NCBI GenBank assembly: GCA_026770585.1
Contig: MU646697.1
Span: 359,609-380,378 of the forward strand
Direction of reading: 5' to 3'
DNA from: Baffinella frigidus
Lineage: Eukaryota > Cryptophyceae > Cryptomonadales > Baffinellaceae
Length of the DNA: 20,770 nt
Made by a program: the position numbers and the translations under genes. The notes below the pieces were generated by a model. The model was not told the origin of the DNA and did no database searches. It saw only the letters and a program-made list of their open reading frames with translations. Shown here in pieces: positions 1 through 7,708 of this stretch. Position 1 is the stretch's first letter, and each line of letters begins with the position of its first letter.

Positions 1-21
1 GGGGGGGGGGGGGGGGGGAGG

Positions 22-52
<31 letters not shown>

Positions 53-118
53 GGACAGAGAGAGAGAGAAAGAGAGAGGGAGAGAGAGCAAGAGAGAGAA
101 GGGGTTCGCACCTCCCGG
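1..118. repeat. Poly-G run followed by GA-rich microsatellite
   Basis: The window opens with about 18 G, then an impure (GA)n tract to about position 100. This is simple sequence with no coding content. A G-run at the very edge may mark a contig or read boundary. Confidence 0.9.
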
Positions 119-190
119 AGATCGGCACAGAACAAGAGAAGTCTTCTCCGCTCCCCGAGAGACGTCACTCCCAGCTCGTCCCGCACATCT

Positions 191-265
191 CCTGTTTTTT
201 TGTTTTTTGTTTGTTGTTTGTTGTTTGTTGTTTGTTGATTGTTGTTTGTTGTTTGTTGTGTGTTG
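191..265. repeat. T/G-rich TTTGTTG minisatellite
   Basis: Repeats of TTTGTTG with variants (TTGATTG, TGTGTTG) lead directly into the G-rich telomere-like array. It looks like a degenerate edge of that array, with A/G positions replaced by T. Confidence 0.75.
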
Positions 266-718
266 TGTGTTGTTGGGGGTGAGGAGTGAGGGGTGCGGGG
301 TGAGGGGTGCGGGGTGAGGGGTGTGGGGTGTGGGGTTTGGGGTTTGGTGTTTGGGGTTTGGGGTGTGGGGTGTGGGGTTTGGGGTTTGGAGTTTGGGGTT
401 TGGGGTTTGGTGTTTGGTGTTTGGTGTTTGGTGTTTGGTGTTTGGTGTTTGGTGTTTAGGGTTTAGGGTTTAGGGTTTAGGGTTTAGGGTTTAGGGTTTA
501 GGGTTTAGGGTTTAGGGTTTGGGGTTTGGGGTTTGGGGTTTGGTGTTTGGTGTTTGGTGTTTGGTGTTTGGTGTTTGGTGTTTGGTGTTTAGGGTTTAGG
601 GTTTAGGTTTTGGAGTTTAGGGTTTAGGGTTTAGGGTTTAGGGTTTAGGGTTTAGGGTTTAGGGTTTAGGGTTTAGGGTTTAGGGTTTAGGGTTTAGGGT
701 TTAGGGTTTAGGGTTTGG
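266..718 (+). repeat. Interstitial telomere-type array (TTTAGGG and variants)
   Basis: The array starts as GTGNGGGG-type units and passes through TTTGGGG and TTTGGTG blocks. It includes two runs of perfect TTTAGGG, about 455-517 (9 units) and about 620-714 (13-14 units). The variants are sorted into homogeneous blocks, which is how tandem arrays behave under local unit duplication. The G-rich strand is on + and unique sequence follows on the right, so this is not a terminal telomere. Confidence 0.95.
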
Positions 719-745
719 GGTGTACGTTCGTCGGCGGACGTGAGG

Positions 746-909
746 GTCATCGCCACACGTCCATCTATGCGCGCGTCCCGTAGGGAATCCGAACAATCTG
801 TGAAACGTCGCCGTTTCGCATCAGCAAGGCGTCCACTGAAGCCCCCTATTCTCAAAAGTCATCACCACACGTCCATCTATCCGCGCGCCCCGTAGCGAGT
901 CCGACCAGT
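746..909 (-). other. Duplicated exon-like block, peptide L(F/V)G(F/L)(P/A)TGRA-RWTCGDD
   Basis: Two copies, 746-797 and 858-909, lie exactly 112 bp apart. On the minus strand each begins right after TTTCACAG (acceptor-like). With phase 1 each gives 17 codons, LFGFPTGRAHRWTCGDD and LVGLATGRADRWTCGDD. The differing third positions keep the reading. A third partial copy near 938-962 hits a stop. No donor is obvious at the left ends. The product is unknown. Copies this close could also be a non-coding tandem repeat. Confidence 0.4.
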
Positions 910-1442
910 CTGTGAAACGTGCGGGTTTCGCGTCAGCAAATCACGCAGGGAATGCGAAGAATCAGTGAAACGTCGCGGTTTCGCGGCAGCACGCTGGCAG
1001 CACACGCTGTTCTTCCGGTCAGATCTCTCTCAAGGCTGGGAGCCAGCCCGACCCCTCTGGCACACGCTGTCAGAGCCAGCCTGAGCCCTCTGGCACACGC
1101 GGTCAGCCCGAGCGCTCTGGCACACGCTGTCAGCCCTCTGGCACACGCGGTCAGCCCGAGCCCTCGGGCACACGCTGCCAGAGCCAGTCTGAGCCCTCTG
1201 GCACACGCGGTCAGCATATGCGGCACGGCTTCCTGCTCTCCGCCACACACATCCAACAGTCTGAAACCCGCCGGTTTCGCGTAAGCACAGTCAGCACACG
1301 GTCAGCACACGCTGTCCACACACATCCAACAGTCTGAAACCCGCCGGGTTCGAGTCAGAACAGTCAGCACTGTGCTGACTGTTCTGACTCCAAGTCAGCA
1401 CACGCTGTCAGCCAGGCGTCCCCTGAAGCCGCCTATTCTCAG

Positions 1443-1472
<30 letters not shown>
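1443..1472. repeat. (CA)n microsatellite
   Basis: About 15 uninterrupted CA dinucleotides sit inside the dyad-repeat region. Confidence 0.95.
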
Positions 1473-1474
<2 letters not shown>

Positions 1475-1590
1475 CCGCGCAGTCTCAACCCCGCCGGTTT
1501 CCGAGGCGGGCCCGTTTCGTAAGGCTCATAGACTTTTGCATCACTCAACTCAAGGCTCCAGGGCCTACCTGGGACCTGTATCGAGAGTAA

Positions 1591-1697
1591 CATAGAAGAA
1601 GAAGAAGAAGAAGAAGGTTTCGAGTCAGCACAGTCCGCACAGGACCTGCATCGAGAGAAACATAGAAGAAGAAGAAGAAGAAGAAGAAGAAGAAGAG
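1591..1697. repeat. Two (GAA)n microsatellites in a duplicated block
   Basis: GAA runs lie at about 1593-1614 and 1663-1697. Each is preceded by ATCGAGAG(T/A)AACATA and followed by GGTTTCG-GTCAGCACAGTC, so the whole segment is a tandem duplication that carries the microsatellite. Confidence 0.85.
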
Positions 1698-2046
1698 GAA
1701 GGTTTCGGGTCAGCACAGTCAGCCAGCACACGCTGTCAACAAGACCTCCCCTCTAGCCACCCTTTGTCAGCCCGCACAGTCTGAAACGCAGCGGTTTGGA
1801 GTCAGCACAGTCAGCACACGGTCAGCACACGCTGTCAGCAAGGCGTCCCCTGAAGCCACCTAAGCTCAGCCACACGCATCCGCACAGTCTGAAACGCGGC
1901 GGTTTGGAGTCAGCATTCTGAAATGTGGCGGTTTCGAGTCAGCATTCTGAAACGCGGCGATTTCGAGTCAGCAGGCGCTCAAGCTGCGTGTCGCGCGCCG
2001 TCGCATCCCCAAAAGTCTTTTCTCTTCTCGGCCACATCTGGCGCGC

Positions 2047-2175
2047 TACCACGCCAGATTGGATGTGGGTGTTGATTTTTTTAAAACACATCTGATGGGG
2101 TTGTTGACTTTTGAAAACCACTACTCTCAGGAGGAATTGACTTTTGGCGACACCTTCCAAGGCTCTGGCGTGGTA
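2047..2175. mobile_element. MITE, TIR CCACGCCAGA, TA-flanked (copy 1)
   Basis: A 129-bp foldback is bounded by TACCACGCCAGA and its exact reverse complement TCTGGCGTGGTA. The outer TA on both sides fits a TA target duplication, the rule for Tc1/mariner-type elements. The inside is non-coding and too short for a transposase. Relatives with the same termini occur at 13296-13423 and 17828-17953, and a truncated one at 10566-10660. The interior of this copy differs from the others, so it may be a separate subfamily. Confidence 0.75.
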
Positions 2176-2206
2176 CGTGCGCACAGGTGACATCGTTTTT
2201 CACGTG

Positions 2207-2251
2207 TTTTGAGTCAACTCAAAACAAACCAAATTCAGTTCAATTGAACTA
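2207..2251. repeat. Two small palindromes (TTTTGAGT-CA-ACTCAAAA; AGTTCAATTGAACT)
   Basis: TTTTGAGT/ACTCAAAA arms with a 2-nt spacer at 2207-2224 are followed by the perfect 14-bp palindrome AGTTCAATTGAACT at 2238-2251. A CACGTG lies at 2201-2206. The function is unknown. Confidence 0.6.
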
Positions 2252-2324
2252 AATCAAAAAGAGGACCTTGGGGCGGAGTTTCAAGGCCCGCGCGGTGGAA
2301 TTCCACATTGTTCTCACCTCCCCT

Positions 2325-2363
2325 CCCTCTCTCTCTCTCTCTCTCCCTCTCTCCCTCTGTCTA

Positions 2364-2397
<34 letters not shown>

Positions 2398-2428
2398 CCC
2401 CTCTCTCTCTCTCTCTCTCTCTCTCCCT

Positions 2429-2471
<43 letters not shown>
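2325..2471. repeat. (CT)n / (CTGT)n microsatellite
   Basis: An impure CT tract has a CTGT block at about 2362-2390. Both strands are open only as Ser/Leu or Arg/Glu low-complexity ORFs. Confidence 0.95.
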
Positions 2472-2472
<1 letters not shown>

Positions 2473-2633
2473 GGTGGTTTGGCCGGGGACCTTCGAGGCC
2501 AGCGCAGCGGAGAAAAGAATCAAACCGAATCAAAAGGAACGCATCGAAACGAGGGGCTTGGGTTCGAAGAACCTTGGAGGCCCGCGCGACTCTCTGCCAG
2601 GCAGAGCTAGAGGCTGTTGCGGTTGGCTGTCTC

Positions 2634-2790
2634 GTGCTATGTGCTATGTGCTGTGTGCTGTGTGCTATGTGGTGTGTGCTGGGTGCTGTCCAAGGAGGTT
2701 AGCTGCCTCGTGCGCGTGATGTGTGCTGTGTGCTGTGTGCTGTGTGCTGTGTGGTGTCCAAGGTCGGAGGTGATGTGTGCTGTCCAAGGT
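2634..2790. repeat. TGTGCTG/TGTGCTATG minisatellite
   Basis: The unit TGTGCTRTG is repeated in two clusters (about 2637-2690 and 2715-2780). The clusters are separated and followed by GTCCAAGG(T/A)(C/G)GGAGG units. Confidence 0.85.
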
Positions 2791-2890
2791 CGGAGGGGCT
2801 GGCAACCTTCGAGGAAGCCACATCAAAACAAACCAACTTGAAATTAAATTAAATTAAATTAAATTGAAAAGAGGGGCGTGGGGCTAGGAC

Positions 2891-2937
2891 CTTCAAGGCC
2901 AGCGCGGCGGAGTTCCACGAACAAGTCATCCACCGAC
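2891..2937 (-). CDS. Putative 47-bp micro-exon, SVDDLFVELRRAGLE
   Basis: This is the most complete copy of the family. The acceptor-like TTCTGGCAG ends at 2938 and the donor AAG|GTCCTAG begins at 2890. Length is 47 bp (1+45+1), giving SVDDLFVELRRAGLE, an amphipathic, probably cytosolic helix. Partial copies lie near 3210, 3514, 3735/3890 and 4025, and C-terminal remnants at 2267-2810. In the rightward copies similarity begins immediately after CAG, as expected of an acceptor. Two are interrupted by different foldback elements. I do not recognise the protein family. The exon assignment is inference from the conservation boundary plus an open frame. Confidence 0.45.
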
Positions 2938-3110
2938 CTGCCAGAATGCCCACTTCCTCACGTTAGCTAGAGCGCTGTGCCCAGAAGTTGGCCACCGGAA
3001 AATTGGAAAATGGGGAAATTGGAGCCATTTTGTCAACTTTTGCGAAATTGTTGGTGCTACCATACGCCATCGACCGCGCCACACTGCGCATTTTCTTGCC
3101 AAATCCTAAC

Positions 3111-3198
3111 CAAAATCGGTGAGGATATTTGTAAACCATCAACTTGGTACAAATATCCTAACCGATTTTGACCATCAACTTGGGACCAAGTTGATGGT
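3111..3198. repeat. Nested foldback, two hairpins sharing one segment
   Basis: Arms 3111-3133 and 3148-3170 pair 22 of 23 bases. Their loop is AACCATCAACTTGG. The same loop sequence repeats at 3171-3183 and is followed by its inverse at 3186-3198 (a perfect 13-bp stem with a 2-nt loop). Alternative pairings are therefore possible. It sits immediately beside the truncated SVDD copy at about 3209-3232 and is probably the insertion that cut it. Confidence 0.7.
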
Positions 3199-3304
3199 TT
3201 AGTACCGAAAAAGTCATCCACCGACCTGCCACCAGGCCCCCCCGATCCCATTAGTGAGCACTCAGTACCCACACCGCCTAGCTAGGCGCATCGAGGAGGT
3301 CATC

Positions 3305-3425
3305 TACAGGGGCACCTCGCTCATAAGAAACGCTCACCCCCCTAGGACCACCATAGGGCCCTAGGCGCAGCCCTACTGTAGGGTCCTATGGGGGGGCGGT
3401 TTCTTATGAGCGAGGTACCCCTGTA
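3305..3425. mobile_element. Foldback element, TIR CAGGGGYACCTCGCTCATAAG, TA-flanked
   Basis: A 121-bp element has arms of about 28-40 bp reading TACAGGGG(C/T)ACCTCGC and the inverse. Outer TA on both sides fits a Tc1/mariner-like target. The centre contains CCCTACTGTAGGG. A copy of one terminus (AGGGGTACCTCGCTCATAAG) abuts another MITE at 3695-3714, suggesting a second, broken copy. Confidence 0.65.
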
Positions 3426-3590
3426 ACCCGGAAGCGCCAACGCTCGCATTCGATCCCATTAGTCATGGGTTGGCATACGGCCGTATGGACTGCGGTAGCC
3501 TCTTTCAGAAAGCGTGTACAAACCATCCACCGACCTGGCAGCAGGCACCCGCACTCGCTCACGTTAGTTACCATACGGCATCGCCTGTGG

Positions 3591-3694
3591 TATCCCTTAA
3601 GTGGCGAGTAGGCTCATACGCCCTACGGTAGGGCGCTAGGACCTGCCTAGGGCGAGTTAGGGCGATTAATCGCCCGTCCGCCACTCAAGGGATA
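3591..3694. mobile_element. MITE, TIR TCCCTTAAGTGGC, TA-flanked (copy A)
   Basis: A 104-bp element runs from TATCCCTTAAGTGGC to GCCACTCAAGGGATA. The internal CCCTACGGTAGGG palindrome and GCCTAGGACC-type sequence are shared with copies B (4833-4936), C (7626-7708) and D (13631-13764). The centre carries GCGATTAATCGC, a 12-bp palindrome. It is non-coding. Confidence 0.75.
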
Positions 3695-3744
3695 GGGGTA
3701 CCTCGCTCATAAGGAGGGGGGGGCGCGGCTGTTCCACGAACAAG

Positions 3745-3890
3745 TTCATCTCAAAAGATAACTGAATCAGTTCCTTTTCAATAGGAGGTTGAATAGGAGA
3801 AAATAGTTAGGGCATAGTAAATTTAATCAGGCCTCCTAATTAACAGAAAACGCTAATTAGGGAACTGATTCAGTTATCTTTCGAGATGAA
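3745..3890. mobile_element. MITE inserted in an SVDD exon copy
   Basis: Arms 3746-3774 and 3861-3889 pair 28 of 29 bases (TCATCTC(A/G)AAAGATAACTG). Comparison with the uninterrupted copy CCACGAACAAGTCATCCACC shows the insertion point and a 2-3 bp duplication (AG or AAG). The interior is AT-rich and non-coding. The near-identical arms suggest a fairly recent insertion. Confidence 0.75.
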
Positions 3891-4050
3891 AGTCGTCCAC
3901 CGGTGGACCTGCCACCACCCGCACTCCATCCAAGTAGTTACCCCTCACTCAACCCTAAACCCTGCACTCGATGCCATCACGTGGAGGGTCAGCGGCAGCC
4001 TCTTGCAAGGGCTCCTACCAACCACGAACAAGTCATCCACCGACCTGCTA

Positions 4051-4217
4051 GAGACCGGGCTTTGAGAATGACACTCCACGCACCTTTTCAGTAGGTCAAT
4101 TTTGCCTGCTCAGAATCCACGGACCTTTTCAGTAAGTCAATTTTGCCTGCTCAGAATCCAAGGCGAAATTGACTTGCTGAAAAGGTGCGGGGAGTGTCGT
4201 TCGCATGGTCCGGTCTC
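4051..4217. mobile_element. Foldback element with 52-bp arms and internal duplication
   Basis: The left arm, from GAGACCGGG, pairs with the right arm ending CCGGTCTC over about 52 bp at roughly 80%. The interior holds a near-perfect direct repeat of a 39-bp unit (4083-4121, 4122-4160). TGC on both sides may be a 3-bp target duplication. Like 3745-3890, it sits next to an SVDD exon copy. Confidence 0.65.
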
Positions 4218-4265
4218 TGCAAGAAGGCCCACGCGCTCCCATAAGTTACCATACTCATAGGATAA

Positions 4266-4405
4266 CGGACTGAACACCGGGTAGTTAGGCCTACGGTAGG
4301 CCTACGGTAGGCCGCAGGGGCCTAGGGGGGGTCCTACGAAACATTAGGTCCTAGGAGCCCTACGGCCTACAATACCGTAGGCCTAACTACCCGGATTTCA
4401 GTCCG
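4266..4405. mobile_element. Foldback element, arms CGGACTGAA...GGTAGTTAGGCCTACGG
   Basis: Arms 4266-4320 and about 4355-4405 pair through CGGACTGAA, CCGGGTAGTTAGGCC and TACGGTA. The left arm carries a tandem CCTACGGTAGG. The interior has TAGGTCCTAGGAGCCC. No transposase is present. Confidence 0.65.
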
Positions 4406-4585
4406 CGACCCTATTAAAGTGGCGAAGGGGAAGTGGTCATTCGTCGCGAGTAGAAACCCCGTTTGTACAAACGCCAGGCGTCGCCCGATCCACTTAGTGG
4501 GCAGACGAGACGTACCTCTCTGAGTCGAAGAGCGGCGATCCAAGTCGGCTCTCAGCCAGGCACTCCCGTACCCGCTGCGCCCCAC

Positions 4586-4652
4586 CTCGATTTCGCAGAG
4601 AGAGAGCACCACTTGGCAGCCAGCCGCCGGGGGCTTCACGGATACAGTCAAT
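4586..4652 (-). CDS. Putative 67-bp exon, TVSVKPPAAGCQVVLSLCEIE
   Basis: The acceptor-like AATAGTTTAG ends at 4653 and the donor GAG|GTGGGG begins at 4585. In phase 1 the block reads LTVSVKPPAAG, then CQVVLSLCEIE. A second related block near 5012-5040 (CGCCAAGTGGTGC on minus) suggests duplication. The ORF continuing to 4367 is an artefact of running into the foldback. No family is recognised. Confidence 0.3.
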
Positions 4653-4832
4653 CTAAACTATTTGCACTAGAATCGTATCCATCGCCCTAGAACCTACCCG
4701 GAATTTGAGCTTGGATTCAAGGTGAAAAGATCCTCGGTCGCTGCTAAGTGGTCGGACGCCCCCTGATACTAACCTTGGAGATGGGACTGACTCGATCGAT
4801 CCCGCTTCGGTTGGAGGCTTTCGGGTTTCGGG

Positions 4833-4936
4833 TATCCCTTAAGTGACCATAGGGTGAATATTCACCCTAACTCGCCCTAGGCAGGTCCTAGGACCCTACC
4901 GTAGGGTGTATGAGCCTACTGGTCACTTAAGGGATA
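4833..4936. mobile_element. MITE, TIR TCCCTTAAGTGRC (copy B)
   Basis: 104 bp, the same length as copy A but with the interior inverted (CCTAGGCAGGTCCTAGGACC, CCCTACCGTAGGG). The termini TATCCCTTAAGTGACC and GGTCACTTAAGGGATA are a perfect inverted match, so this is probably the least decayed copy. The right end abuts the telomere-type array. Confidence 0.8.
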
Positions 4937-5635
4937 GGGTTTAGGGTTTAGGGTTTATGGTTTGGGGTTTAGGGTTTAGGTTTTAGGGTTTAGGGTCTAA
5001 GGGTGTGCACCACTTGGCGGGGTTTGCGTCCGAGGCAGGCCGCAATTTGAACCTGGTTTGGGTTTCGGGTTTAGGAGTTTGGGTTTTGGTCTTAGGGTTT
5101 AGGGTTGAGGGTTTAAGGTTTAGGGTTTAGGTTTTAGGGTTTGGGGTTTAGGGTCTAGGGTTTCGGGTTTATGAGTTTAGGGTTTAGGGTTTAGGGTTTA
5201 GGGTTTAGGGTTTAGGGTTTAGGGTTCAGAGTTTATGGGTTTCGGGTTTCGGGTTTACGAGTTTAGGGTTGAGGGTTTAGGGTTCAGGGTTTAGAGTTTA
5301 GAGTTTAGGGTGTATGGTTCAGAGTGCAGGGTTCAGGGTTTAGGGTTTAGGGTAGAGGGTTCAGGGTGTAGGGTTCAGGGTGTAGGGTGTAGGGTGTAGG
5401 GTGTAGGGTGTAGCGTTCAGGGTTTAGGGTGCAGATTTTAGGGTTCATGGTTTAGGGTGTAGCGTTCAGGGTTCAGGGTTCAGGGTTCAGGGTTTAGGGT
5501 GTAGGGTGCAGGGTGTAGGGTGTAGGGTGTAGGGTGTAGGGTGTAGGGCGTAGAGTGTAGGGTGCAGGGTGCAGGGTGCAGGGTGTAGGGTGCAGGGTGT
5601 AGGATGTAGGGTGTAGGATGTAGGGTGTAGGGCGT
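4937..5635 (+). repeat. Interstitial telomere-type array, mixed variants
   Basis: TTTAGGG units grade into TTCAGGG, TGCAGGG and TGTAGGG. A perfect TTTAGGG run lies near 5177-5225, and TGTAGGG/TGCAGGG blocks near 5385-5410 and 5500-5630. Unit length is mostly kept at 7 bp while position 2-3 varies. The array ends at GGGCGTGACC, the donor-side flank of the exon at 5639-5691. Confidence 0.95.
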
Positions 5636-5638
5636 GAC

Positions 5639-5691
5639 CTCTCCTCCCACTCTTTCAGTTGCAACTTCCGCGACTCCTCCGCAAAGTCAAT
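5639..5691 (-). CDS. Putative 53-bp exon, IDFAEESRKLQLKEWEER
   Basis: The acceptor TTTTCGTGCAG ends at 5692 and the donor GAGAG|GTCACG begins at 5638. The 53 bp give IDFAEESRKLQLKEWEE plus two bases of the next codon. The peptide is highly charged and helical, possibly coiled-coil or juxtamembrane. The block sits as an island of unique sequence beside 700 bp of telomere-type repeat that would form the downstream intron on the minus strand. No second full copy was seen. AAAGTCAATCTG is duplicated just upstream. Confidence 0.4.
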
Positions 5692-5699
5692 CTGCACGA

Positions 5700-5930
5700 A
5701 AAGTCAATCTGTCAATCTCGATCCCGTTGAGTCAACTCACGGTGGGCTTCGAGGGTTTTGTTGACCCCGGATTCCGGGGTGTCACGTGACCAATTTGCAT
5801 AGAAAAAATCTTAAAGTTAATTATCTTAAGGTAAGTTGACGTTTGATGAAAGGTTCGTAGTCCATCGGTTAGTTGAAGCACGGTTGACTCACCCGGTAGC
5901 TTTCTGCCGATGAGGCGAGGCGACCTCCGG
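5700..5930. other. Unique gap with small palindromes
   Basis: No exon is supportable. CCCCGGA-T-TCCGGGG lies at 5765-5779 and is followed directly by GTCACGTGAC (5781-5790), a perfect palindrome with the bHLH-type CACGTG core. AATTATCTTAAGGTAAGT at 5819-5836 resembles a plus-strand donor, but no open frame supports it. Confidence 0.5.
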
Positions 5931-6010
5931 GTTTAGGGTTTAGGGTTTGGGGTTGAGGGTTTAGGGATCTGGGTGCGAGGTTTGAGGTTGAGGGTTGATG
6001 GTTGAGGGTT

Positions 6011-6056
<46 letters not shown>

Positions 6057-6188
6057 GATTGAGGGTTGAGGGTTGAGGGTACAGGGTTTACGGTTTGAGG
6101 TTTGGGGAGTAGGGTTTAGGGATTAGGGTTCATGGTTTAGGGATTAGGGTACAGGGTTTACGGTTTATGGTTTAGGGTTTAGGGTTAA
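5930..6188 (+). repeat. Interstitial telomere-type array, mainly TTGAGGG
   Basis: The core of the block (about 5987-6077) is TTGAGGG repeated more than ten times, flanked by TTTAGGG, TTTACGG and TACAGGG variants. It ends at GGCACGACCTTTGGCG, again a minus-strand AAAG|GTCGTG donor-like flank. Confidence 0.95.
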
Positions 6189-6215
6189 AGGCACGACCTT
6201 TGGCGAATCCGTTTT

Positions 6216-6470
6216 TTGATAGTAGACGCGACTCCATACGCGCCCGTGCGTTTCGAAACGCCGCGATTTCGGTATCATACAACGCTAGTAAACGAAACGG
6301 CGCGATTTCAGGATAATAAAACGCTAGTAAACACTCGGCGCCTGTGGCTTGCTAGTGTGCGCAACACACAGTCACGTCCGAAAATCGGGCCCAGGTACTG
6401 CGAAAAGGTGCGGTTTCAGGAAAAAAAGGTGCGGTTGCGAAAAGGTGCGGTTTCAGGGTCGCACGACCTT
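6216..6470 (-). other. Exon-like block (xLGPIFGRDCV) with upstream dyads
   Basis: On the minus strand, TTTTCGCAG ends at 6398 and is followed by YLGPIFGRDCVLRT. This matches LVDPILGRDWVSRT at 11846 leftward, including the context GTCACGTCCGAAAATCGGGCCC. Four GAAAnGgtGCGgTTTCAGG dyads (about 6255, 6293, 6402, 6441) occupy the flanks, as they do at 11.46-11.73 kb. No clear donor was found. Confidence 0.4.
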
Positions 6471-6534
6471 AGGCACGTCCGCTTCCGACAGTGGCAGCTC
6501 CGACGCGCCTCCGTATGTTCCCTGCATTTAGGTT

Positions 6535-6828
6535 TGGTGTTTCGGGTTTGGGGGTTTGGGGGTTTGGGGTTGAGGGCTGAGGGTTGAGGGTTGAGGGTTT
6601 AGGGTTGAGGGTTTGAGGTTTAGGGTTTGGGGTTTAGGGATTATGGGTTAGGGTTTAGGGTTTGGGGTTTGGTGTTTAGGGTTTAGGGTTTAGGGTTTAG
6701 GGTTTGGGGTTTAGGGTTTGGGTTTTGGGTTTTGGGGTTTTAGGTTTAGGGTTTCGGGTGTAGCTTTTAGGTTTTAGGGATTAGGGTTTAGATCGTCAGG
6801 GTTTAGGGTTTAGGGTTTAGGGTGTAAG
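6535..6828 (+). repeat. Interstitial telomere-type array, TTTAGGG/TTTGGGG mix
   Basis: Mixed TTTAGGG, TTTGGGG, TTGAGGG and irregular 6-9 bp units end at GTAAGCGTGACC, the donor flank of the block at 6835-6873. Confidence 0.93.
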
Positions 6829-6834
6829 CGTGAC

Positions 6835-6873
6835 CTGGGACAAGACACTTTCGCTCCCGCCCCCCCGTACCAA
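6835..6873 (-). CDS. Putative 39-bp exon-like block, LVRGGGSESVLSQ
   Basis: The acceptor-like CCCCGAACAG ends at 6874 and the donor-like CCCAG|GTCACG begins at 6834. The 13 in-frame codons read LVRGGGSESVLSQ. The acceptor AACAG|TTGGT matches the acceptors of the LVVCAAV exon series. It is short and unduplicated, so confidence is low. Confidence 0.25.
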
Positions 6874-6879
6874 CTGTTC

Positions 6880-7310
6880 GGGGCAGAATCAACTTAGCCC
6901 CCCTTCAGGTTAACTGTAAAGTTGACAAAAACGCAACGTGATGTGGAACCGAAAACGTCAACCATGGAAACAGTGGTTGTGTGTCCGAGGCCATCAGATC
7001 TGAGAAACTCAAGCAGAAATCCGATTGTGACCCCCCGTACCACCCACCATCCGAACCCCCCCCAAATTATGTCTTTTTCGCTGGGCGGTATGTCACCCAC
7101 GGGGGTCGATTTCCGGAGACGCAGGGGTACAAAGCCGGGCGAATTAGTGCTCGAGGCCATGCAATCTAAACCGCCTTTTATGCGATATTAAGGGTGGATT
7201 TTGTCAGAGTTTGCTATTTTAGCGACGACATAGCTTTATTCTAGGAGAAAACCCACCCCACGATAGCAAAAACACGGCTTAGATTACATGGCTTCGTCCA
7301 TGAAAATTGC
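6880..7310. other. Unique stretch without recognisable gene
   Basis: Short ORFs exist on both strands but none has splice-like borders or a second copy to support it. It is the least repetitive part of the window. Confidence 0.5.
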
Positions 7311-7418
7311 AAGGAGAGTGTGGAGCACGACCTTGCCTTGAAGTCTCAAACCGGACGTACCTTATTACCCTACGGTAGGAAATCCCTAGGGACCTAGGAA
7401 TTGCCTATGGAGGTGAAT

Positions 7419-7486
7419 AGATGGACTCGTAGTAGTTTCAGTCCGGGTGCGGAGATGGACTCGTGGTAGTTTCAGTCCGGGCGCGG
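7419..7486. repeat. 34-bp tandem duplication
   Basis: AGATGGACTCGTRGTAGTTTC with CAGTCCGGGYGCGG occurs twice in tandem (period 34) with two substitutions. Flanking GTGAATAG (7413) and CTATTCAC (about 7548) suggest it lies inside another foldback carrying CCTACGGTAGG-type palindromes. Confidence 0.8.
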
Positions 7487-7625
7487 AGTGTGGAGCACGG
7501 CCTTTCTGTGCAGTCCCTACGCTATTGCCTACTGTAGGGCCTAGGAACTATTCACTAGGGAGTTATGAAAAATCCCTTCGTAGCCCGTGTGGAGCGGGGC
7601 AAATCGGAAGTAGAGTGTGGAGCAC

Positions 7626-7708
7626 TACCCGTTGACCGCCAAGAGGTCCTAGGCAGGTCCTAGGGCCCTACGGTAGGGCGTATGAGCCTGCTCGCCACTG
7701 AAGGGATA
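7626..7708. mobile_element. Degraded MITE of the TCCCTTAAG family (copy C)
   Basis: The right part is well matched to copies A and B (CCTAGGCAGGTCCTAGG, CCCTACGGTAGGGCGTATGA, GCCACTGAAGGGATA). The left terminus is eroded to TACCCGTTGACC. It separates two GAGTGTGGA units. Confidence 0.65.

Larger units (their letters stand above)
797..1990. repeat. Dispersed array of GAAACG-nn-GCGGTTTCG dyads and CACACGCTGTCAG units
   Basis: At least ten copies of an imperfect dyad of the form GAAACgnnGCGgTTTCG-RGTCAGCA occur near 801, 913, 966, 1262, 1335, 1486, 1782, 1890, 1919 and 1948. Half sites lie near 1616 and 1701. Between about 1050 and 1420 the unit CTCTGGCACACGCTGTCAG repeats. Longer units (CAGCAAGGCGTCCCCTGAAGCC) recur near 823, 1410 and 1837. 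On the minus strand each dyad ends in TTTCAG or TTTCACAG, so it could equally be a repeated intron 3' end. The ORFs here are repeat translations. Confidence 0.7.
2267..2810 (-). pseudogene. Degenerate copies of the SVDD exon 3' half
   Basis: Minus-strand blocks ending in (C/G)GGGCCTTGAA or TGGCCTCGAAG before a GT recur with right-to-left donors at 2267, 2491, 2573 and about 2807. They read xxRAGLE or FLRCAGLE, matching the end of the complete exon at 2891-2937. The 2267 copy has about 13 extra bases before its AAG|GTCC. Each copy sits in a roughly 290-310 bp unit that also repeats AAATCAAAA-GAGG-CTTGGGG upstream. I call these decayed because the N-terminal part (SVDDLFV) is lost or altered. 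Confidence 0.4.
3209..4048 (-). pseudogene. Interrupted copies of the SVDD exon
   Basis: Four minus-strand copies start after CAG. About 3209-3232 reads SVDDFFGTK and runs into a hairpin. About 3510-3534 reads SVDGLY. About 3892-3912 continues at 3732-3744 after a 146-bp MITE. About 4021-4045 reads SVDDLFV and then diverges. Shared context (GCAGCCTCTT upstream; CACCCGCACTCGCTCACGTTAGTTACC downstream on +) shows that a larger unit of a few hundred bp was duplicated, not the exon alone. Confidence 0.4.

Noticed and set aside
1-720. A true chromosome end at the left of the window
   Set aside because: A left telomere would read CCCTAAA on +. Here TTTAGGG is on + and unique sequence follows, so the array is interstitial, unless the contig is mis-assembled or inverted.
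919-1284. 121-aa plus-strand ORF rich in LAHAVSP
   Set aside because: Translation of the CTCTGGCACACGCTGTCAG repeat, open on both strands.
2249-2702. Long ORFs on both strands over the CT tract (about 94-144 aa)
   Set aside because: They translate (CT)n/(CTGT)n microsatellite into Ser/Leu or Arg/Glu runs. All frames stay open for the same trivial reason.
5819-5836. Plus-strand donor AAGGTAAGT
   Set aside because: A consensus match, but with no open frame upstream and no repeated copy.
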